A stretch of 64,000 bases of DNA from Treponema brennaborense (GTDB lineage: Bacteria; Spirochaetota; Spirochaetia; Treponematales; Treponemataceae). The DNA is taken from the NCBI GenBank assembly GCA_023666275.1, contig JAMPCJ010000007.1, forward strand, positions 62,001-126,000. Reading direction: 5' to 3'. Made by a program: the position numbers and the translations under genes. This document shows positions 59,606 through 64,000 of the stretch, piece after piece. How positions within the stretch are numbered: position 1 is the first letter of the stretch; each line of letters opens with the position of its first letter. Below the pieces are notes generated by a model. The model was not told the origin of the DNA, ran no database searches, and saw only the letters and a list, made by a program, of their open reading frames with translations.

Positions 59606-60871
59606 TTATTCCGTCGGACGCTTTTTCAGCTCGGCGCTGCCGCAAACCGCGCGCCCGCTGCCGGCATTTTGTTCCATCATCGCGCGCACTTTCAATGGCA
59701 GTCCGAACAGCGTAATAAAGCCCTGCGCGTCATGGTGATCGTATAAATCGCCGGTTGTAAAAGAAGCAATGCTTTCGTTATACAGGGAATACGGAGAATG
59801 AGAACCGGCGCCGCGGATAGATCCCTTATATAATTTCAGTTTTGCCCAGCCGGTAACGGTTTCTTCGGCTTTGTCCATGAATGCAATGCATGAATCCATG
59901 AGCGGCGTAAACCACTTGCCGTTGTAAATCAGTTCGCTCATTTTAAGGCTGACATGCTGTTTGAATGCGTATGTGTCGCGGTCAAGGCATAAATGATCGA
60001 GCATCTCATGCGCCGCATACAGCACTGCCCCGCCCGGCGTTTCGTATACGCCGCGGCTTTTCATGCCGACGCAGCGGTTTTCGCAAATATCCGCAAGTCC
60101 CACGCCGTTGCGTCCGCCGATTTTGTTCAGTTCAAGCATAATATCAAGCGGCGAAAGCTTTGCGCCGTTTACCGCGACGGGCACGCCTTTTTCGAATTCG
60201 ATTGTTACATATTCTCCCGAATCGGGCGCTTCTTCCGGAACAGTTGTAAGCTGAAGCATGTGCTTCCAGTTCGGTTCGTTTTCGGTTTCTTCAAGTTCAA
60301 GACCTTCATGGGAAAGATGCCAGATATTTTCGTCGCGGCTGTAAGACTGATCTTTTTTCATCGGAACGGGAATTCCGCGTTTTTCAAGAAATGCGATTTC
60401 TTCATCGCGGCTGTTCATATTCCATTTGGGATCGCGCCAGGCGGCAATCACGCGGAGATCCGGCGCGAATGCTTTTATCGCCAGCTCGAAGCGGATTTGG
60501 TCGTTGCCTTTTCCGGTTGCGCCGTGGCAAATCGCCGCCGCATTTTCCTGCCGCGCGTATTCCACGAGAATTTTTCCGATAAGCGGACGCGCGGTAGATG
60601 TTCCCAAAAAATACGCATCTTCATACACGCAGTTTCCTTTTAACGCCGGCCAGATATATTCCGATATGTATTCTTCGCGCGCGTCTACAACGTAGCAGGC
60701 TGCTGCGCCGGTATCAAGTGCGCGCTGCTTTATTTTCGGCCAGTCGTCGCTCTGTCCTACATCGACGCAGACCGCGATAACGTCATAATCATAATTTTCT
60801 TTGAGCCAGGGGATAATGACGGTAGTGTCAAGCCCGCCGGAATACGCAAGAATAACTTTGTCTTTTGCCAT
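59606..60871 (-). CDS. argG: Argininosuccinate synthase
   Basis: Start at ATG 60871 gives 421 aa (an extra ATG lies two codons upstream). ATP loop VILAYSGGLDTTVIIPWLKE, then GATGKGNDQIRFELAIKAF and VNGAKLSPLDIMLELN. It joins citrulline and aspartate with ATP. No argF or argH is in the window. Confidence 0.96.
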   Translation of the reverse strand: MAKDKVILAYSGGLDTTVIIPWLKENYDYDVIAVCVDVGQSDDWPKIKQRALDTGAAACYVVDAREEYISEYIWPALKGNCVYEDAYFLGTSTARPLIGKILVEYARQENAAAICHGATGKGNDQIRFELAIKAFAPDLRVIAAWRDPKWNMNSRDEEIAFLEKRGIPVPMKKDQSYSRDENIWHLSHEGLELEETENEPNWKHMLQLTTVPEEAPDSGEYVTIEFEKGVPVAVNGAKLSPLDIMLELNKIGGRNGVGLADICENRCVGMKSRGVYETPGGAVLYAAHEMLDHLCLDRDTYAFKQHVSLKMSELIYNGKWFTPLMDSCIAFMDKAEETVTGWAKLKLYKGSIRGAGSHSPYSLYNESIASFTTGDLYDHHDAQGFITLFGLPLKVRAMMEQNAGSGRAVCGSAELKKRPTE

Positions 60872-60955
60872 ATACACCTTCTTTTACGGCGCGCGTCGTT
60901 TTGTCTGCCGCCGAAATTTGCAATAAACGAATCATAAAAACAAAAAGATTATGCT

Positions 60956-60985
60956 ATAGTACAACTTCCGCCGCGTACATGTAAA
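60956..60985 (-). promoter_or_regulatory. Candidate promoter of argG
   Basis: TTTACA (60980-60985) and TACTAT (60956-60961) on the minus strand, spacer 18. Confidence 0.35.
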
Positions 60986-61036
60986 GCGTCTTTCGCACGA
61001 AGCGCGGTCAAACAGCAATATTCCGCGGAATGCAAT

Positions 61037-62674
61037 TTATTTTTCGGCGCGGACAGCGGATGCCGCGGCACTGCCGAGCAGTTTGTAATCGAAAGAATCG
61101 ACAAGCGCGAGCCATGAAGCTTCTATTATATCGCTGGAAACGCCGACTGTCGTCCAGGCGCTGTTTCCGTCGGTGCTTTCCACAAGTACGCGGACTTTTG
61201 CCGCCGACGCGCTTTTCGAATCGATGACGCGCACTTTAAAATCAATCAGGCGGACGGATTTTACAATCGGATAAAAACGCTCCAAAGCTTTGCGCAGCGC
61301 AGTGTCAAGCGCGTGAACGGGACCGTCGCCCTCGCCGGCAGTTACTTCTATTTTGCGGTCGACTTCTATTTTCAGCTGGGCGAACGAACAAATATATTCG
61401 TCAAGCCGCGGCAGTTCTCCGGTTGTTTTATAATAATGAAGACGGAAAAACGGTTTGTACTGTCCCAGAGATTTTCTGACAAGCAGCTCAAAACTCGCAT
61501 CGGCGCCTTCGTACTGATATCCGGCGAATTCCGCTTTTTTCAAGCTGTCAAGAACGCGCGTAATTTCCGCCGAATCTTTGCGTATGTCCGGCGCGAATTT
61601 TTTTATCTTTTCGAGAAGCATCGCGCGGCCGGAAACTTCGCTCAGCAAAAAAACGCGGTCATTTCCCACGGAAGCCGGCGAAATATGTTCGTATGAAGCA
61701 GGGTCTTTCAAAACCGCGTCGCCGTGCATTCCCGCTTTATGGGCAAACGCGTTTGCGCCGATGTACGGCTTTCCGTTTCCCGTTTTTATATTGCAAATTT
61801 CGGCGACGTGCCGGCAGATATGGGTTAAATGCGGCAGCTGTCCTTCGGGCAGGCAGCGGCGGTTCATTTTCAATTCCAAATTCGCTATCACTGCGGAAAG
61901 ATTCGCATTGCCGGTGCGTTCGCCGATGCCGAGCAGCGTGCCTTGTACGTGAACGGCACCCGCCTGCACCGCCGCAAGCGAATTTGCCACGGCAAGTCCG
62001 CAGTCGTTATGCGTGTGGATGCCGATTTCGATATCGGCGGCGCTGCCGGAACCTTGTCCGCCGTCAAGGGCGATTTCGCCGAATTTTTGTTTTGCCGCAC
62101 GCACGCCGCCGGCAATTTCATCGGGGAGAGAACCGCCTTTTGTGTCGCATAAACAGACAGCGTACGCGCCGCCGCGGACAGCGCATTCTATTGTTTTGAG
62201 CGCATACTCCGGATTCGCTTTTAATCCGTCAAAAAAATGCTCCGCATCGAATATGACACGCCGGCCGGCGCCGCAAAGATAGCGCACGGTTTCATAAATC
62301 ATCGAAATATTTTCATCGAGTTTTGCGCCGAGAATTTTTGTAACGTGAAAATCCCAGGACTTCCCGAAAATCACCACCGTATCCGTGGCGGCGGCAAGCA
62401 AACCTTGAATATTCACATCGTCGGCGCAGCTTATGTCTTTTCTGCGCGTCGCCCCGAACGCCGCCAGCCGCGCGTGCTTCAGCGGAATCTTCTGTGCTTC
62501 GCGGAAAAATTCCAAATCCTTGGGATTGGAACCGGGGTTGCCGGCTTCAATCAGCGGAATGCCCAATTCATCAAGCGCGCGCGCAATATGGATTTTATCC
62601 TGCACAGAAAAACTGATTCCCTCGCCTTGCGCGCCGTCGCGAAGCGTAGAATCGACAATCGTTACCGCTTTCAC
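61037..62674 (-). CDS. cimA: (R)-citramalate synthase
   Basis: A 545-aa member of the LeuA/CimA family. Motifs: IVDSTLRDGAQGEGISFSVQ, VCLCDTKGGSLPDEIAGGV, IGIHTHNDCGLAVANSLAAV and NAFAHKAGMHGDAVLKDPAS, followed by a LeuA-dimer regulatory domain (about 400-540). The DGAQGEG form and length fit CimA, which makes citramalate from pyruvate and acetyl-CoA for threonine-independent isoleucine synthesis. The neighbour ilvN supports a branched-chain role. Confidence 0.92.
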   Translation of the reverse strand: MKAVTIVDSTLRDGAQGEGISFSVQDKIHIARALDELGIPLIEAGNPGSNPKDLEFFREAQKIPLKHARLAAFGATRRKDISCADDVNIQGLLAAATDTVVIFGKSWDFHVTKILGAKLDENISMIYETVRYLCGAGRRVIFDAEHFFDGLKANPEYALKTIECAVRGGAYAVCLCDTKGGSLPDEIAGGVRAAKQKFGEIALDGGQGSGSAADIEIGIHTHNDCGLAVANSLAAVQAGAVHVQGTLLGIGERTGNANLSAVIANLELKMNRRCLPEGQLPHLTHICRHVAEICNIKTGNGKPYIGANAFAHKAGMHGDAVLKDPASYEHISPASVGNDRVFLLSEVSGRAMLLEKIKKFAPDIRKDSAEITRVLDSLKKAEFAGYQYEGADASFELLVRKSLGQYKPFFRLHYYKTTGELPRLDEYICSFAQLKIEVDRKIEVTAGEGDGPVHALDTALRKALERFYPIVKSVRLIDFKVRVIDSKSASAAKVRVLVESTDGNSAWTTVGVSSDIIEASWLALVDSFDYKLLGSAAASAVRAEK

Positions 62675-62683
62675 CGCCGCACC

Positions 62684-63178
62684 TCACTCGGACAGAACGC
62701 CGCCGCCGCGTTCCATGGCAGTAAGCCCCGTGCGCACCAGCTCTTTTATGCCGAACGGTTTCAGCAGCCGGATAAGGCTCGCAACTTTGTCTTCGCTGCC
62801 GGTTACTTCGATGATGACGGAATCGATACCCACATCGACAATGCGTGCGCGGAAAATACTTGCGGTTTCTATAACGCCTATGCGTTTTTCCGCCGGCGCA
62901 GACACTTTTATCAGCGCGATTTCACGCACGACAGTATTATCGAGATTGCAGTGCTGAATCGATATGACTTCTTCCAATTTCGCAAGCTGTTTTTTTATCT
63001 GTTCGAGAATCGCATCGTCGCCGCGCACGACAATCGTCATGCGGGACTGTTCGTCGTTGCAGGTTTCTCCGACCGTAAGACTGTCTATATTATATCCGCG
63101 GCGGCTGAATAGTCCGGAAACACGGCTCAGCACACCCGCGTGATTCTGCACAAGAACCGAAAGCACATATCTGTTCAT
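62684..63178 (-). CDS. ilvN: Acetolactate synthase small (regulatory) subunit
   Basis: A 164-aa ACT-domain protein: MNRYVLSVLVQNHAGVLSRV, GLFSRRGYNIDSLTVGE and a C-terminal IlvN domain (about 85-160). It gives valine sensitivity to IlvB. The catalytic ilvB gene is not in the window. Confidence 0.93.
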   Translation of the reverse strand: MNRYVLSVLVQNHAGVLSRVSGLFSRRGYNIDSLTVGETCNDEQSRMTIVVRGDDAILEQIKKQLAKLEEVISIQHCNLDNTVVREIALIKVSAPAEKRIGVIETASIFRARIVDVGIDSVIIEVTGSEDKVASLIRLLKPFGIKELVRTGLTAMERGGGVLSE

Positions 63179-63225
63179 TTATCCGCCTCCGCATACGGAA
63201 CGCAAGCTGTCTTCGCCGCGCACCG

Positions 63226-64000
63226 TCAATTTATTTCGCGGTACACGCCGAGAAGCCGCACATCGTCCGCAATTTGTTTCAGCAAAGATATTGCTTTGTA
63301 TATATCGCGCGACGCGGAAGAAAGCTCGACATCGGCATAAAACATGTACCGCCACGGCTGGCCGTGAATGGGACGCGATTCAAGGCGGGTCAAATTCAGC
63401 GATAAATGCTGGAAAATACCGAGGCATTCATACAGCGCGCCGGGATTGTTTTTTGTCGCGAAAGCGACCGTAGCCATATTCGCATTTGCATCCGCAGGGC
63501 ACGTATCATGCGAAGAAGTTTTTTTCGCCGCGGAAGGCGCCGTATTCGTTGCCGTAATTACAATAAAACGCGTGTAATTCCGCGGATCGTCTTCTATTCC
63601 CGTTTTCAGCACGGAAAGCCCCGAAACCGCGGCGGCCTTTTCCGACGCTATCGCCACATTTTCCGCGGAAGATTTTTGAAAAACGGCTGCCGCCGCCGCG
63701 GACGTGGACGTGCACTCGATTTGTTCCCATTCGGGATGCCCCGAAAGAAACGAAGAGCACTGAGCAAGTCCCTGCGGATGAGAATACACCGCTTTTACGG
63801 AATCGAGCGATGTTCCGGAAACACCGAGCAGCGCGTGTGCTATGCGCAGTTTAAGCGCGCCCGCAATGCGTATATCTTCAAAACGCAGCAAATTGTCATA
63901 ATTTTCGTACACCGAACCGGCAAGGCTGTTTTCCACCGGAATCATGCCGTATTCTGCTTTGCCGCTTACAACGGACTGAAAAACATCGCGGAAATTAGCG
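63226..64000 (-). CDS. pheA: Prephenate dehydratase (partial, N-terminus outside window)
   Basis: The frame is open to the right edge; an internal ATG at 63945 is not the true start. The visible part begins in the periplasmic-binding-like catalytic domain (KAEYGMIPVENSLAGSVYE). The catalytic Thr is in the TRF motif of RNYTRFIVI. An ACT domain follows (TKNNPGALYECLGIFQ, then the regulatory LESRPIHGQPWRYMFY). It turns prephenate into phenylpyruvate for phenylalanine synthesis. Confidence 0.93.
   Translation of the reverse strand, partial: ANFRDVFQSVVSGKAEYGMIPVENSLAGSVYENYDNLLRFEDIRIAGALKLRIAHALLGVSGTSLDSVKAVYSHPQGLAQCSSFLSGHPEWEQIECTSTSAAAAAVFQKSSAENVAIASEKAAAVSGLSVLKTGIEDDPRNYTRFIVITATNTAPSAAKKTSSHDTCPADANANMATVAFATKNNPGALYECLGIFQHLSLNLTRLESRPIHGQPWRYMFYADVELSSASRDIYKAISLLKQIADDVRLLGVYREIN

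Overview
The window looks like the chromosome of a Treponema-type spirochaete with intermediate G+C (by eye roughly half; not computed). The evidence is gene content and order. There is a TatT-TatP-TatQM-like TRAP cluster (tatT/tatP and a fused Q-M permease), a second-class FliG paralogue, spoVG next to ispE, BspA/TpLRR-type leucine-rich-repeat lipoproteins, and a 2-oxoacid:ferredoxin oxidoreductase. No phage, plasmid, rRNA operon or CRISPR array is visible. Species cannot be fixed from the sequence alone.

Layout. 1-4.6 kb: end of a nucleotidyltransferase, deoD, NfeD + SPFH membrane pair, split chromate transporter, unknown membrane protein. 4.7-7.1 kb (+): infC-rpmI-rplT followed by a coiled-coil protein, zapA and a YaiI-family gene. 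7.1-15.3 kb (-): a co-oriented run tatT-tatP-tatQM-GH3 hydrolase-RluA-NSUN-type methylase-HD-GYP. 15.4-15.66 kb: an array of seven 19-bp palindromes with a 26-bp period and a 45-bp duplication. 15.8-18.8 kb (+): mnmA-nifS-nifU sulfur-transfer unit. 18.8-30.2 kb: FAD reductase, periplasmic PPIase-like protein, DUF115/Maf protein, lepA, htrA, a large exported protein, tilS. 30.4-32.4 kb (-): rplY, tRNA-Gln, spoVG, ispE. 32.6 kb: an Asp-rich 79-aa protein. 32.9-37.8 kb (-): rplU-prp-rpmA, then obg-nadD-yqeK-LCP-rsfS. 38-44 kb (-): gatCAB, a class-III-aminotransferase-like protein, a small membrane protein and a FliG paralogue.

44-49.6 kb is the accessory region and the most interesting part. It holds two LRR lipoprotein genes, an HU/DUF4469-type gene and a VapBC-like toxin-antitoxin pair. 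They are embedded in nine copies (eight complete) of a 48-bp palindromic element, several with an attached hairpin. Three genes share a homologous 5' leader hairpin. Both LRR genes carry a poly-G tract inside the signal peptide: G8 keeps one gene in frame, G9 throws the other out of frame. This looks like phase-variable surface lipoproteins carried as modules of the form element-leader-gene.

49.6-52.3 kb (-): SGNH hydrolase + MBOAT acyltransferase pair. 52.6-59.3 kb (-): citrate synthase, acyl-CoA ligase, XRE-cupin regulator and a four-subunit 2-oxoacid:ferredoxin oxidoreductase. 59.6-64 kb (-): argG, cimA, ilvN and a partial prephenate dehydratase, so this organism keeps some amino-acid biosynthesis.

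All assignments are from reading motifs and gene order. No database search was run.
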